Positions 1 through 8,603 of a stretch of 64,000 nt of DNA are shown one piece after another. Positions within the stretch are counted from its first letter, which is position 1. Each line of letters opens with the position of its first letter. A model generated the notes under the pieces. That model had not been told where the DNA came from, did no database searches, and saw only the letters and a program-made list of their open reading frames with translations. This DNA is from JAEVLT01 sp044598425 (GTDB lineage Bacteria; Bacillota; Bacilli; Bacillales; Cytobacillaceae), in contig CP172536.1 of NCBI GenBank assembly GCA_044598425.1, positions 3,671,592 to 3,735,591 on the forward strand, written 5' to 3'. Made by a program: the position numbers and the translations under genes.

Positions 1-1410
1 AACACTGAAGAGCCAATTTTTTCTTCCTAGAACGTTGGGACGGATGGCATTTTCTGCTGGATTATTATCAATTTCAATGCGCCCATCATTCAAGAATGCT
101 TTTAGTCCATCTACCCTGTTCAATGTGTATTCAGCTGCTTTAGCAAGGGCATTTTTTCCGTAGAATGGTGACGTTTCAACCCACTCAAAGAATTTATCTA
201 CAATTGGCTTCGAGTATTTTTGGCGTTTTTTTCTTCGTTTACTCGGAGACAAATGTTTAAATTTCCTTTCGAGTTGATATAATTCATCGCAATAGCCCAC
301 TCCAATTCGGCCATTTTTGCTGTCTGCTTTCAGCCAATAACGACGAACATGGGCCCAACAATTCGCGAATGTAACGCCTTCCAACTTATCATAGGCGGAA
401 TAACCATCGCAAACGATCGTTCCAGAAAAGCCTTCAATGAAACCTTCAAGGACAGATCGAGCCCGTGATAATGCGCTATGAAAGAGAGTTATTGGTGGTC
501 CTTGGCATGGAACACTTCGAGACACCCAATTATATGCATTGATCTGACCGGATTTCCCATCGGATCGATTGATAATTTGTCCATATGTTTCATCTACATG
601 CAAAACAGATTTAGCCATCATCAACTCTTTCATTCGTTCGTAAATAGGTAAAAGCCAATCCTGTGCTGTACGGATGACCCAATTCGAAAGGTTTTTATCA
701 TTTGTATCAAGGCCATAGCGATCCCATTCCTTAACCTGGCGGTAAAGGGGTAAGTATTGTACAAATTTATCATAAATAACTTTGGCAAGCACGCTAGGGC
801 TTGCGATGCTACGCTGAATCGCTGGTTGTGGTGCTTTCCCACGTTTGATTTGCGCTGGCTGTGATGAATCACTTTTGCAGTCTTTACACTCATACGCATG
901 TTCAATGTGTTGCACTTTCATCATTTTCGCAGGAATAAATTTTGCCTCTTCACGGACGATTGTACTGCCAATTTCAATCATTTGCCCTTGGCAACAGTCA
1001 CAAATCGTATTTTCCGGATGATGGTGAATTGCTTCTATTTCAATATCTTGATGCAAAGAGTCATTTCGTTTTTTCGATTGAACTTTTCGTACAACAGTAT
1101 AAGATATTGTCTGTTGGCTTTGTTCTTCTGTGTGCTCAGGTTCGCTAAAAGCCGGGTCATCATCAAATAATGAGCCTTGCCCGTCTGGCACGTTATATTT
1201 CGTTTTTTCAGTTTTTGATCCAAATAAAAGTTTAGTTAAATGGCGTACTTGTTCGGTTAACGCTTCGATCTGTTTTGATAATTCTTTGTTTTGTTGATTC
1301 GAATGAGCCAATTGCTCTTCGAGCAGCCGAATTAATTTCTCGTTTTGATTTTCATTCGCAGAAGAAGCGTTCGCCACACCATTCACCACTTTTCGTTCGG
1401 TTTCATTCAT
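1..1410 (-). CDS. tnpC: IS66 family transposase TnpC, 3' end cut by the window edge
   Basis: This is the DDE transposase of IS66, which cuts and joins the element ends. The visible part has an N-terminal coiled-coil leader (EKLIRLLEEQLAHSNQQN), a zinc-finger-like CDCCQG/CKDCK pair, and the first DDE residues in VLHVDET and CDGYSAY. The C-terminal part with the last catalytic Glu falls outside the window. I use the ATG at 1410 (protein MNETERKV...). An upstream in-frame start at 1536 would overlap tnpB by 70 bases and adds residues unlike the family. The same gene is complete at 12544-14148. Confidence 0.9.
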   Translation of the reverse strand, partial: MNETERKVVNGVANASSANENQNEKLIRLLEEQLAHSNQQNKELSKQIEALTEQVRHLTKLLFGSKTEKTKYNVPDGQGSLFDDDPAFSEPEHTEEQSQQTISYTVVRKVQSKKRNDSLHQDIEIEAIHHHPENTICDCCQGQMIEIGSTIVREEAKFIPAKMMKVQHIEHAYECKDCKSDSSQPAQIKRGKAPQPAIQRSIASPSVLAKVIYDKFVQYLPLYRQVKEWDRYGLDTNDKNLSNWVIRTAQDWLLPIYERMKELMMAKSVLHVDETYGQIINRSDGKSGQINAYNWVSRSVPCQGPPITLFHSALSRARSVLEGFIEGFSGTIVCDGYSAYDKLEGVTFANCWAHVRRYWLKADSKNGRIGVGYCDELYQLERKFKHLSPSKRRKKRQKYSKPIVDKFFEWVETSPFYGKNALAKAAEYTLNRVDGLKAFLNDGRIEIDNNPAENAIRPNVLGRKNWLFSV

Positions 1411-1466
1411 CTTATTATAACTAGTTCGAACAGCGGAATAAAGAAAAAAATAGTGGTTTAACAAAT

Positions 1467-1820
1467 TTAGAATACACCTCTTGGAGATGGTTGAATTGCC
1501 TTTGGCTGTTGGATTGATAACCCTTCGAGCAGCCATCGAACCTCCTGCTGAGAAAGTTTGCGTACCTCATTTTCGTCTTTGGGCCATTGCAATTTGCCAT
1601 TATCCAAACGTTTATAAAGCATGGCGAAGCCATCACCGTCGAAATACAAACATTTATAGCGATCCTTACTCCAGCCAGCAAATAAGAAAATGGAATCACC
1701 ATATGGATCCAGTTCAAAAGAATCTTGGATCAATGTGGCTAATCCATCAATGCCTTTTCGCATGTCGGTCTTTCCACAAATGATGTAAATATTTTTCACA
1801 CTTGTATAGTCGTGTTTCAC
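1467..1820 (-). CDS. tnpB: IS66 accessory protein TnpB (Orf2)
   Basis: A 117-residue IS66 Orf2 protein, required with TnpA and TnpC for transposition of IS66 elements. Hallmarks are the N-terminal IICGKTDMRKGIDGLA, the central SIFLFAGWSKDRYKCLYFDGDGFAMLYKRLDNG and the ending LSQQEVRWLLEGL, all typical of the family at full length. Its start overlaps the tnpA stop by 4 bases (ATGA), which suggests translational coupling. It appears identical to the gene at 14205-14558. Confidence 0.93.
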   Translation of the reverse strand: MKHDYTSVKNIYIICGKTDMRKGIDGLATLIQDSFELDPYGDSIFLFAGWSKDRYKCLYFDGDGFAMLYKRLDNGKLQWPKDENEVRKLSQQEVRWLLEGLSIQQPKAIQPSPRGVF

Positions 1821-2011
1821 AGATATTTCAGCTCCCTCATAACCGTTTGGATGATGTGCTCATCCACGCCGTTGGAGAAGGAGATTTCTACGTTTGCCGT
1901 TTTGATCGTGCAAACGTTATTAGCAGAGGTTGATGATGAAGTGGATTTATTTGAAACTTTGTATTCGGAATGTAATGTAACGGGGACAATTGTAAGTTTT
2001 TGTTGCGGCAT
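1817..2011 (-). CDS. tnpA: IS66 TnpA-like protein, short form
   Basis: A 64-residue protein whose C-terminal half (VEISFSNGVDEHIIQTVMREL) matches the end of IS66 TnpA accessory proteins. The ATG at 2011 is chosen because a strong ribosome binding site (GGGAGGTG) precedes it by 8 bases; a start at 2041 would add ten residues. Usual TnpA proteins are about 100 residues with an N-terminal helix-turn-helix. Here that half is missing and replaced by a Ser/Thr-rich stretch, in both copies of the element. Whether it still acts in transposition cannot be told from sequence. Confidence 0.75.
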   Translation of the reverse strand: MPQQKLTIVPVTLHSEYKVSNKSTSSSTSANNVCTIKTANVEISFSNGVDEHIIQTVMRELKYL

Positions 2012-2119
2012 TTGAAAAGCACCTCCCATAAATTGATACATTCATAGTACCAGGAGGCGCTGCGTGTTTATATGCGTTGTTTGATTGGGGGCTTACATTC
2101 CAGATGAACTTTTTCACTT

Positions 2120-2165
2120 TTATTCAGAATAAAATCTGAAATAATGTGCGTTTTTTTTCACATCA
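2120..2165 (-). other. Remnant coding for a C-terminal motif shared with 24767-24946
   Basis: Read on the minus strand, this stretch encodes KKNAHYFRFYSE followed by a stop. The small membrane-type ORF at 24767-24946 ends in KKYAHNFRLFSD plus stop. The surrounding bases are also similar. The piece sits about 30 bases outside the att-like repeat at 2192-2209, between it and IS66 copy A. Together with 2097-2581 it makes up an otherwise gene-poor stretch holding the att repeat and one terminator-like hairpin. I do not recognise the protein family. Confidence 0.4.
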
Positions 2166-2191
2166 AAATGTTTAAAATCCTGTTTTCCATC

Positions 2192-2209
2192 ACTTATGAT
2201 ACGGTTCAC
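2192..2209 (-). repeat. SCC-like attachment site, distal copy (att2)
   Basis: Plus-strand ACTTATGATACGGTTCAC matches the rlmH 3' end at 25374-25391 in 17 of 18 positions, same orientation. On the minus strand it reads as codons for PYHK plus a TGA stop, as if it were the end of an RlmH protein. This is the arrangement made when SCC elements insert into the last codons of rlmH (orfX): the staphylococcal core TATCATAA is present. Nothing upstream of it encodes the rest of RlmH, so it is a detached attachment-site copy. Confidence 0.75.
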
Positions 2210-2240
2210 TGTAACGTTGGATAGGGTAAAATAAAGACAA

Positions 2241-2270
2241 AAAGGAGAGGTATTTTACTACCTCTCCTTT
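2241..2270 (-). terminator. Perfect 12-bp hairpin, terminator-like
   Basis: The arms 2241-2252 (AAAGGAGAGGTA) and 2259-2270 are exact inverted complements with a 6-base loop; on the minus strand a run of five T follows. It lies about 310 bases beyond the stop of the 2582-3805 gene and may insulate the end of the cassette. Confidence 0.6.
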
Positions 2271-2581
2271 ACCAATTGTATAAATGTATGGAAATATATG
2301 ATTAAATGTATGAAATTACATTTTATTTACATTTATTATTGTTGGTGTCCTGAACTTTGTAAAAGCATTGTTACAAGATGAATTAAGACAATTAGAAAAT
2401 GGCAATTCATGTGCAAGGGCTTCTATATTTTCAATAGTCTATACTGTTAAGTTTGTATCTAGCCCTTATACTCCTCCTCTTTTACCAGAACATTGGAAAT
2501 CCAATTTCATAAGCTTGCCATCCTTTTCCTCTAATACATGGTATGATGGGAAGGACAAGACTATTCAAATATTATATTTAT

Positions 2582-3805
2582 CTATTTCTCCTTTAATAAT
2601 ATTTCAAGTTTTGAAATTTGAGATTCCGTAGTTTCACGCTCCCAATTTTGCCTAGATAAAGATATTGATTGAGCTTTTGCATCTTGGTAATTTTCAATAT
2701 CTCCTAAACCAAAATATGCTTCCTCTAGAGTTGCAAAAATCCAATACTGATCACTTCTATTAGAGAATTGGTGGTTTAACAAACCTTTACATATCGACAC
2801 AACTTGCTTTCGTATCCTATTTGCTAATGTATAGTCTGTTACTGACTCATCACCAGAGGTCAAACTACTACGAACATTTAATAGATATGCTAGATTGATA
2901 CCATTATAATAATCATTTTTTATATAAAATCCCTTTTCATAATACCAAATGGACTTATCTAAATGGGGTATGTCATTAAGTTCTTCCCAAAGCCTTTTAT
3001 GAATCGCACCGGCAAGCCCAAGTGTTTCTGGATCTGTGGTTGAGTCAAGATTAAGTGGTTCAAGTATTGATAATGCCTGTTTTAGTGACTCAACATGATT
3101 AGGAAATTTACTCTTATAGGTTGCTAGCGCTAACTTTTGAATTATATAGCTACTTTTAGTATCAATGGTAAGTGCATGTCCAAATAATACTTTTGCTGTC
3201 ATAAAATCATCTTTATCTAAAGCACCCTTAGCACTTTCAAGAATAGAACTTAGCGTATTATCATCATTTGTTTCATTTGAAGAGCTCTTTTGTTCTTGTT
3301 CCAATATGGGAGGAACAAGATTACTTAGAAAAGTATATACAGGACTATCTGTTCTTGGATCTTCCAAAACTGTCCTAATAGTTTCTTTAAGCTCTAATCG
3401 AAATCGCATTACTTCATCATAGCCAATATCTTTACCTAGATGTTCATATTGTCGGATAACAGTATGGTTTACATCAAAAGGAGGAGCAAGTTCGCTTTCA
3501 GCAATCGCAATTGTTGTAAAAGGCCTTAATGCATGTCTTACCCCTAATTCATAAAATGCATTTGAATTGCTAGTAGACAAATCCGCTATAACAACATTTG
3601 CATTAATTAGATGCTCATACATTGGAACATCAATAGTTCCAGAGTGTCTAATTTCATCGGCCCTGATACATTTTAATCCTAACTCTTCAACTGCGGGTTT
3701 AATAACATTTTTATATGTTTTATCTAAATCTAGCTCCCTACCTGTAGCATAGTCAGTTTTAACACCATAGCCCATTATAACAAAACAAATTCCTTGTTCA
3801 GACAA
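2582..3805 (-). CDS. Nucleoside deoxyribosyltransferase-like domain protein with C-terminal TPR-like region
   Basis: A 407-residue protein with two parts. Residues 1-110 resemble the nucleoside 2-deoxyribosyltransferase/TIR-like Rossmannoid fold: CFVIMGYG at the first strand, VVIADLSTSNSNAFYELGVRHAL with Asp75 and a candidate catalytic Glu86. Residues about 190-390 are helical and repeat-like, resembling the TRAFs-binding/tetratricopeptide proteins often fused to this domain. Related domains cleave N-glycosidic bonds of nucleotides, so a nucleotide or NAD-consuming role in immunity is plausible but inferred. It lies 37 bases downstream of the small TIR-like gene, on the same strand, and is probably co-transcribed with it. 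Confidence 0.7.
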   Translation of the reverse strand: MSEQGICFVIMGYGVKTDYATGRELDLDKTYKNVIKPAVEELGLKCIRADEIRHSGTIDVPMYEHLINANVVIADLSTSNSNAFYELGVRHALRPFTTIAIAESELAPPFDVNHTVIRQYEHLGKDIGYDEVMRFRLELKETIRTVLEDPRTDSPVYTFLSNLVPPILEQEQKSSSNETNDDNTLSSILESAKGALDKDDFMTAKVLFGHALTIDTKSSYIIQKLALATYKSKFPNHVESLKQALSILEPLNLDSTTDPETLGLAGAIHKRLWEELNDIPHLDKSIWYYEKGFYIKNDYYNGINLAYLLNVRSSLTSGDESVTDYTLANRIRKQVVSICKGLLNHQFSNRSDQYWIFATLEEAYFGLGDIENYQDAKAQSISLSRQNWERETTESQISKLEILLKEK

Positions 3806-3842
3806 TATTTAACCTCCAATTCAAAATGTCAATAAACTAAGA

Positions 3843-4241
3843 TTAAGCGTTGTTTATAGCATTACTTATTGAATCAAATGTAAATGACATTGCCCAACTA
3901 GCACCTATTCCTAAGATTTCTGAAGGAGATTCATTGGTAGACTTCGTTTTAACTGCAATGATTTTTTTATTTAACTCTACAGCTTTATTAATCTCCCATT
4001 TTACCCAATCTTTTTTATGGGTGTTTTCTCCTATGATACAAAGAAAGTATGTTGAATTATTAATTTTGTTTGAGATAACCCTTTTAATTGCTGCCGCATC
4101 TGTGCTGTCTACCGAAACATCTACTGATTGATCGTTGAAGCTAAAATCAAAGTCGGAGTTTGCATCCCATGCTAATAATAAATTCTTATAGTGTTTATCT
4201 TCGTTGTAACTGTAACTAATAAATACTTTTTTCTTTGCCAT
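3843..4241 (-). CDS. TIR-like domain protein (ThsB-like, DUF1863 type)
   Basis: A 132-residue single-domain protein of the TIR-like fold seen in ThsB of Thoeris. KKVFISYSYNEDKHYKN forms the first strand and box 1. TYFLCIIGENTHKKDWVKWEI carries the W-x2-W-E element with candidate catalytic Glu83. ThsB proteins sense phage and make a cyclic ADP-ribose-type signal from NAD+. The start at 4241 (MAKKKVF) is chosen over 4283 because GGGAGAGGG precedes it and the family begins there. No ThsA (SIR2 or Macro effector) is adjacent. The next gene (2582-3805) is the obvious partner candidate. Confidence 0.8.
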   Translation of the reverse strand: MAKKKVFISYSYNEDKHYKNLLLAWDANSDFDFSFNDQSVDVSVDSTDAAAIKRVISNKINNSTYFLCIIGENTHKKDWVKWEINKAVELNKKIIAVKTKSTNESPSEILGIGASWAMSFTFDSISNAINNA

Positions 4242-4476
4242 ATAATCCCTCTCCCATCTATTTAGGATAAATTTACCATACAATATTATTATACAACTTA
4301 TGACCTATAAATCTACTAATCAATAAAATATTTTGGTAATTCGAAATAAGTACGATTACGTTCAACTATCAATTGTATATTTTTTTGTTTAAGTAAACGG
4401 GTTCAAGAGAACTCGGATTCGGTTCATCAATCACTATAAAATAATACAAGAGCAACTTTCACTTTGCTAGTAAAAG

Positions 4477-5325
4477 TTATTTATTATTGGCTACGTATTT
4501 TTTTAATGCAGGAATTATTTCATTAGCCACAACTTCTAAACTCTCATCAGTTCGCTTAAAATACTTAATATCATCGAACAAGAAGTCTATTTTCTCTTCT
4601 TCAACCCCTTCATGTACAACAGCTATTGTTATTACATCTCTTTTCGAGGCGTATCTACTTGAAAACTTAGTTAATTCTGTATCACACCAACTTGAATTAG
4701 TAAAATCTTTTGTAATCCAAAATATTACACCAACAGACTGCCTTATTCCTTTTTGAATTGCTTTAACAATGGATTCACCATAATCAATATTTATTTTATC
4801 AAACCAAACTGGTAAACCAGCTCCATTAATATAAGGAATTAGATCCTCAACATCACTTGTATCCTTCGAAGAGTGACTTAAGAAAATGGGCATTTGATTT
4901 CCAAGTGGCTTATCGAAAATAAATCCCATATTCTCTAACTCTTTTTTCTCTCTAAAAGGAAACAAAATATTACTTTCCATTGCTGATTCCACATCGTCCT
5001 CATTTACTAGGGTTTCGCCATTAAACCTTCTATTACTTATTTCCTGCTGCAATTCATTAAATGTAATGTCTGGCCGGTATCTTAAACCTACACTCAACAT
5101 TAAATTCTTCATAACCTCAACATGATCTTCATGGGGGTTATCATAACTAACCACTATGTAGAATTCTAAATTATAAGGTATCGAATTAGTTAAAAGACTT
5201 ACCATCTGAAGAGACGTTGCATCTTGAGAGCTCAATAGATGCTTTAAAACTGGAATTAATGGTCTTCTAACACCATAATCACATTCCCAAACATAATCTT
5301 TGTCTAAATTATTCACTTTCGTCAC
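4477..5325 (-). CDS. Protein with C-terminal TIR domain
   Basis: A 282-residue protein. Residues 1-140 are not recognised. Residues about 145-275 form a TIR domain: MPIFLSHSSKDTSD (box 1), VWFDKINIDYGESI (BB-loop region) and SSWCDTELTKF, where Glu217 sits at the catalytic position of NADase TIR domains. The start codon is GTG at 5325. It lies 236 bases upstream of the small TIR-like gene with the same orientation. The combination of two TIR types plus an NDT-like protein within 2.8 kb suggests a NAD-based abortive-infection module. That function is inference from fold and context. Confidence 0.78.
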   Translation of the reverse strand: MTKVNNLDKDYVWECDYGVRRPLIPVLKHLLSSQDATSLQMVSLLTNSIPYNLEFYIVVSYDNPHEDHVEVMKNLMLSVGLRYRPDITFNELQQEISNRRFNGETLVNEDDVESAMESNILFPFREKKELENMGFIFDKPLGNQMPIFLSHSSKDTSDVEDLIPYINGAGLPVWFDKINIDYGESIVKAIQKGIRQSVGVIFWITKDFTNSSWCDTELTKFSSRYASKRDVITIAVVHEGVEEEKIDFLFDDIKYFKRTDESLEVVANEIIPALKKYVANNK

Positions 5326-5450
5326 CCGCTTTTTATAGATATTATTAAAAACAAACAGCTAGATTCTGTTGCTATTATCATGGATTATTATCTGTAAAAA
5401 AATAGCTCGTATCTGTATACTAAACAGAAGATGTAACGACTATTTAATAT

Positions 5451-5996
5451 TTAATTTGAAAATATAAAATCAGCTAGAAAATCAGACCCCATTACATTTG
5501 AGCAGCCAATTGTAGTTCTATTCACCTTATATTGAGCAATTCCCGCATATTTTGGAAGATCATCTGGATAGTATATTTTTTCAACATATCTACTTCTTAC
5601 GTTATATGTTAGTTTTCCATCTATAATTTGTACCAAAGCAATACCATGAGAGGCCGCATAGTCAATTGCACCAGATTGGAAATAGGATGTAGTAACCAGT
5701 ATTCCCTTTTGAGCTCCAGTTGCACGTAACTTATCAAATAATATTTGAACCTTCTCCCTTGATACTGGGCTTTTATACATCTTACACTCAACTAGGGTTA
5801 AGTATTTAACACCCATTATCTCAAACCTAATAGTACCGTCTATTTGGAAATCCCCTTCTCTTGTCTTAATTATTTCATTATGCTGAACAGTTATTTTCCG
5901 CTGTCCTTCACTAGCTCTATATAATATATCCATTACAAATTTTTCGAAATCTTGTGGTGTCATATTTGTATAGTTCTCTTTAGTAGGTATAAACAT
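5451..5996 (-). CDS. Mrr-like restriction endonuclease domain protein 1
   Basis: A 181-residue protein with a Mrr_cat/PD-(D/E)xK nuclease core: Gln52-Asp53 in FQIDGTIRF, then Glu70-Cys-Lys72 in TLVECKMYK, followed by VQILFDKLRATGAQKGILVTTSYFQSGAIDYA, typical of Mrr-type enzymes that cut modified or foreign DNA. The N-terminal MTPQDFEKFVMDIL is the usual Mrr lead-in. It is a paralogue of the next gene upstream (6013-6549), separated by 16 bases. The two may form a heterodimer. Targets cannot be predicted. Confidence 0.78.
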   Translation of the reverse strand: MFIPTKENYTNMTPQDFEKFVMDILYRASEGQRKITVQHNEIIKTREGDFQIDGTIRFEIMGVKYLTLVECKMYKSPVSREKVQILFDKLRATGAQKGILVTTSYFQSGAIDYAASHGIALVQIIDGKLTYNVRSRYVEKIYYPDDLPKYAGIAQYKVNRTTIGCSNVMGSDFLADFIFSN

Positions 5997-6012
5997 ATTC
6001 TCCTCCAGATAT

Positions 6013-6549
6013 CTATTCCAATAACAAATTGACTAAAGGTTCTGTTTTTCCATAATATGTGAAGTCAGTTGGACATTTTATCTCTAAATCATAAATTGCA
6101 AAAGTATATTTAGGATATGAGAAATTTATTAGTATTTCAGGTGATAGTGAATTTTGTATTGTCATTATGGATCTATTTACAATTTGTAAAAGAGCTATTC
6201 CATGAGTTCTAGCATACTCCATTGCTCCCTGTTGAAAACTTGATGTTGAGATAAAGATCCCTTTGTTAGCACCAACCCTTTGAATTGTGTCGTGTAATAT
6301 TTGAATCTGTGACCTTTTAATTCTACTTTTGTATCTTTTACATTCGACCACAGTCTTATAATTTACGCCAAAATGATTAAATTCTATTAAACCATCAAGT
6401 TGATAACTCCCATCATTTGTTTTAATAATTTGATTGTGTTTTATTTTACAATTTTCTAATTCTACGTTTGTAGATTTCAATAGTTCTAAACAATAGACCT
6501 CAAATTCCACTGGTGTTAGTTCAGTAACTATATTTTCCAGCATGTTCAC
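6013..6549 (-). CDS. Mrr-like restriction endonuclease domain protein 2
   Basis: A 178-residue paralogue of the 5451-5996 protein. It shares TPVEFEVYCLELL, the catalytic Asp52 in YQLDGLIEF, Glu69-Cys-Lys71 in TVVECKRYK, and GANKGIFISTSSFQQGAMEYARTHGIALLQI. The C-terminal 45 residues differ from the paralogue and could set specificity. It is the first gene of the apparent pair, and 180 bases of spacer separate it from the truncated GmrSD-type gene upstream. Tandem duplicated Mrr-like genes beside TIR genes are unusual. Confidence 0.78.
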   Translation of the reverse strand: MNMLENIVTELTPVEFEVYCLELLKSTNVELENCKIKHNQIIKTNDGSYQLDGLIEFNHFGVNYKTVVECKRYKSRIKRSQIQILHDTIQRVGANKGIFISTSSFQQGAMEYARTHGIALLQIVNRSIMTIQNSLSPEILINFSYPKYTFAIYDLEIKCPTDFTYYGKTEPLVNLLLE

Positions 6550-6728
6550 ATCACTCTACCATCCCTCTTGGATAATAATTATCAAACTATAGAAGTGATA
6601 AATTAATATCAACTAACACCTAATTCCAACCACATCAATAAAGGCATGACTTCTCCTGTCTGAGTTGTCATGCCCTTGTTGTAGTAGTTTTTATAGTGTA
6701 TTATTTTAGATTTCCAGTTATAAATTAA

Positions 6729-7154
6729 CTATTTTAATAATAACCTTCTCTCCAATTCCTTACTAACAATTTCTGCTCGCTTTTGGAAGAAAGTATCATA
6801 ATCATCGTCCCAAATTCCATATGTATCAACATCATCAATTAAATGAGTCCGCATTGTCTCTTCTAATCTGTCATTTTGCTCTTTGAATGTCTTCATATAA
6901 ACGGAAGGAGCTTTAGCCTTTATCTTCCTTTTGTTCAAAAAATCATCGACAATTGTGATGTTTAGAATATGATTTATATAAAATTCGTCTTCTCCCTTTT
7001 TCTTTAGGAAAGCACGAGGGAAAAAGTGATGATAATTTTTGCTGTTTGCCTGCTTTAACCAGCCATTATTTATCCGTACAATAGAATGATCATTGAATAA
7101 CTTCGGCTCCTGGTAAGCATACAGGCATAGAATAGACTTTATATAACTTCTCAC
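6729..7154 (-). pseudogene. 3' fragment of a DUF262/DUF1524 (GmrSD-type) gene
   Basis: The 141 codons encode the C-terminal HNH-like region of GmrSD-type proteins: NYHHFFPRAFLKKKG, NHILNITIVDDFLNKRKIKAKAPSVYM. GmrSD enzymes cut modified phage DNA with an N-terminal DUF262 ParB-like NTPase and this C-terminal nuclease. The N-terminal domain is absent: at 7152 the reading frame runs into the inverted repeat of the IS4 element. No DUF262 sequence appears on the other side of that element (8552-8603), so the 5' part was deleted and the gene is dead. Confidence 0.72.
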
Positions 7155-8551
7155 TAGTGTTGCATAAATAGTGTCGAAATTTTCAGTTTAATTATTTTTC
7201 TTGTTTAGAACCAAAAAGGTAAATACCTAATTAAAGGTGGCTCTGTCCATTTGGAAATTAATTTACAATTAGACTTGTGCGACAACGACAATTTTGCTTA
7301 TTAAGGAATTGCTTTCCCTTCTATTTTTCGCATCCAGATATAGGCTGGTTTCCACAAGGAAGCCCTTAAATAACGACTAATTTGTAGCGTTTTCCGTTTG
7401 CTTTTTGTTTCAATTTGCACAAGAACATGTAGACAAGAAACAATCAATGCAATAAATACTTGGTTTTGAATCGCCCATTCGCTCTGACCGTAGAACTTTT
7501 TGATACTTAAATGTTGTTTGATCCATTTGAAAAACAATTCAATAGCCCAGCGTGATTTGTACATTTCTGAAATTTCGTCTGCACTCAAATCAAAACGATT
7601 GGTGATTAAATGGAGCACATTCCTTTTTGAATCCAATACCTTTAATAGGCGAAAATAGTTTTCAGTACGGTTTTGCGGCGTACCAATCAACACCATTTGA
7701 TCCGATAACACAGACGTATTTTCGGGCAGCTTAAAGTTGTAAATTTCCCTTACAACAGCATTTTTTCGTAGCCTTGAAAGAAAAAAGAAACCATCATCGG
7801 TCATGCGATCAAATCGTTCGTAATCCAAGTAACCACGGTCAAACACATACATGCAATCTCTGTCATCAATCATAATTTCAAACTGGCCGCGATCATGTTC
7901 TTTGGCCGTTGTCATAACCATCTTTTCAGGATAGGAAGTTCCTTTTTCCATAAACACAAGGCGAAGATGCAACTTTACTCCCGCATTTGTTTTGCGGATT
8001 TTGCCCATTTATGATTCGTCAAATTGAGGGGCAATGTGCTTGAATCGATGATTTTTAATGGCATCACCAGTTTCGTATAGTGTGTTTTGGCATGGATTTG
8101 TGAGACTAAATCAAGAAAAAGCTTTTGAAATAGATCCGGATTCAACCGATTTAATCGGCGTGATAGCTAAGAAATACTGATCGAATCAAGGTCGATTGCT
8201 TTTTGAAGTTGATCATCAAAAAGACAATCACTTAGTGCGTGAAGGCTTTCAACTTCTTGTAGCTGTGCAAAAAGCAATAATTTTAAGAACGATTCTGTCG
8301 TTAATTTTTTCGTATAGAAATCTAATTTCAATGTTTTCACCTGTTCCTCAAAAACTCTCGAATTTATTGGTGAAAACCATTGTCAAAGTTTTTCGTGTAA
8401 TCTTGTCCATGAGTTTTTGTCCTTTATTAGTGGATTTGGACGGTTACCACCTGACTAATCCATTATAAAGGACTTTTTCTTTACGGAAAATAAAATTAGT
8501 GAAGATTGTGAGTCTTTTTAATATTGAAATTAAATTAACGCAACGCTAGTG
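7152..8551 (-). mobile_element. Degenerate IS4-family element
   Basis: About 1.4 kb bounded by imperfect inverted repeats: CACTAGTGTTGCAT at 7152 and, on the other strand from 8551, CACTAGCGTTGCGT. The single transposase gene is broken by frameshifts and a stop. No convincing target duplication flanks the ends, in keeping with the loss of the neighbouring GmrSD 5' part. The insertion marks the boundary between the Mrr/TIR block and the restriction-modification block. Confidence 0.75.
7301..8410 (-). pseudogene. IS4-family transposase, frameshifted
   Basis: Frames on the minus strand together encode an IS4-type DDE transposase: MDKITRKTLTMVF at 8410, KTLKLDFYTKKL, KIIDSSTLPLNL (first Asp), CMYVFDRGYLDYERFD (second Asp) and YKSRWAIELFFKWIKQHL (the Y-x2-R-x3-E-x6-K signature). 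Damage is visible as a frameshift near 8355, a TAG stop near 8170 and another frameshift near 8010. The longest open piece is 7301-8008 (235 codons). It cannot make a complete enzyme. Confidence 0.85.
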
Positions 8552-8603
8552 AATATATATTTAATTATTATTTTGGTACAGAAGGCTTTTATTTAAAAGC
8601 CCA

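Larger units (their letters stand above)
1..2096 (-). mobile_element. IS66-family insertion sequence, copy A (left part outside window)
   Basis: This is the right-hand part of an IS66 element that appears identical by eye to 12739-14834 (constant offset 12738). It ends at 2096 with the terminal sequence GGGGGCTTAC, the reverse complement of an IS66 tip GTAAGCCCCC. The left end and 3' part of tnpC lie outside the window. The base composition and transposase set match the complete copy at 12446-14834. The flank after 2096 (ATTCCAGA) differs from the flank of the other copy, so the two are independent insertions. Confidence 0.93.

Noticed and set aside
770..785. TATCATAAATAA inside IS66 tnpC (also at 13508-13523), resembling the att core
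   Set aside because: It lies in conserved transposase coding sequence, lacks the flanking CCG and does not match the 18-bp repeat outside the core.
898..1170. Antisense open frames within both IS66 copies (also 13636-13908)
   Set aside because: They are shadows of the tnpC reading frame with no family or binding site.
2368..2631. Plus-strand open frame of 87 codons
   Set aside because: No recognisable family, no ribosome binding site, and its end overlaps the well-supported minus-strand gene at 2582. At best a remnant.
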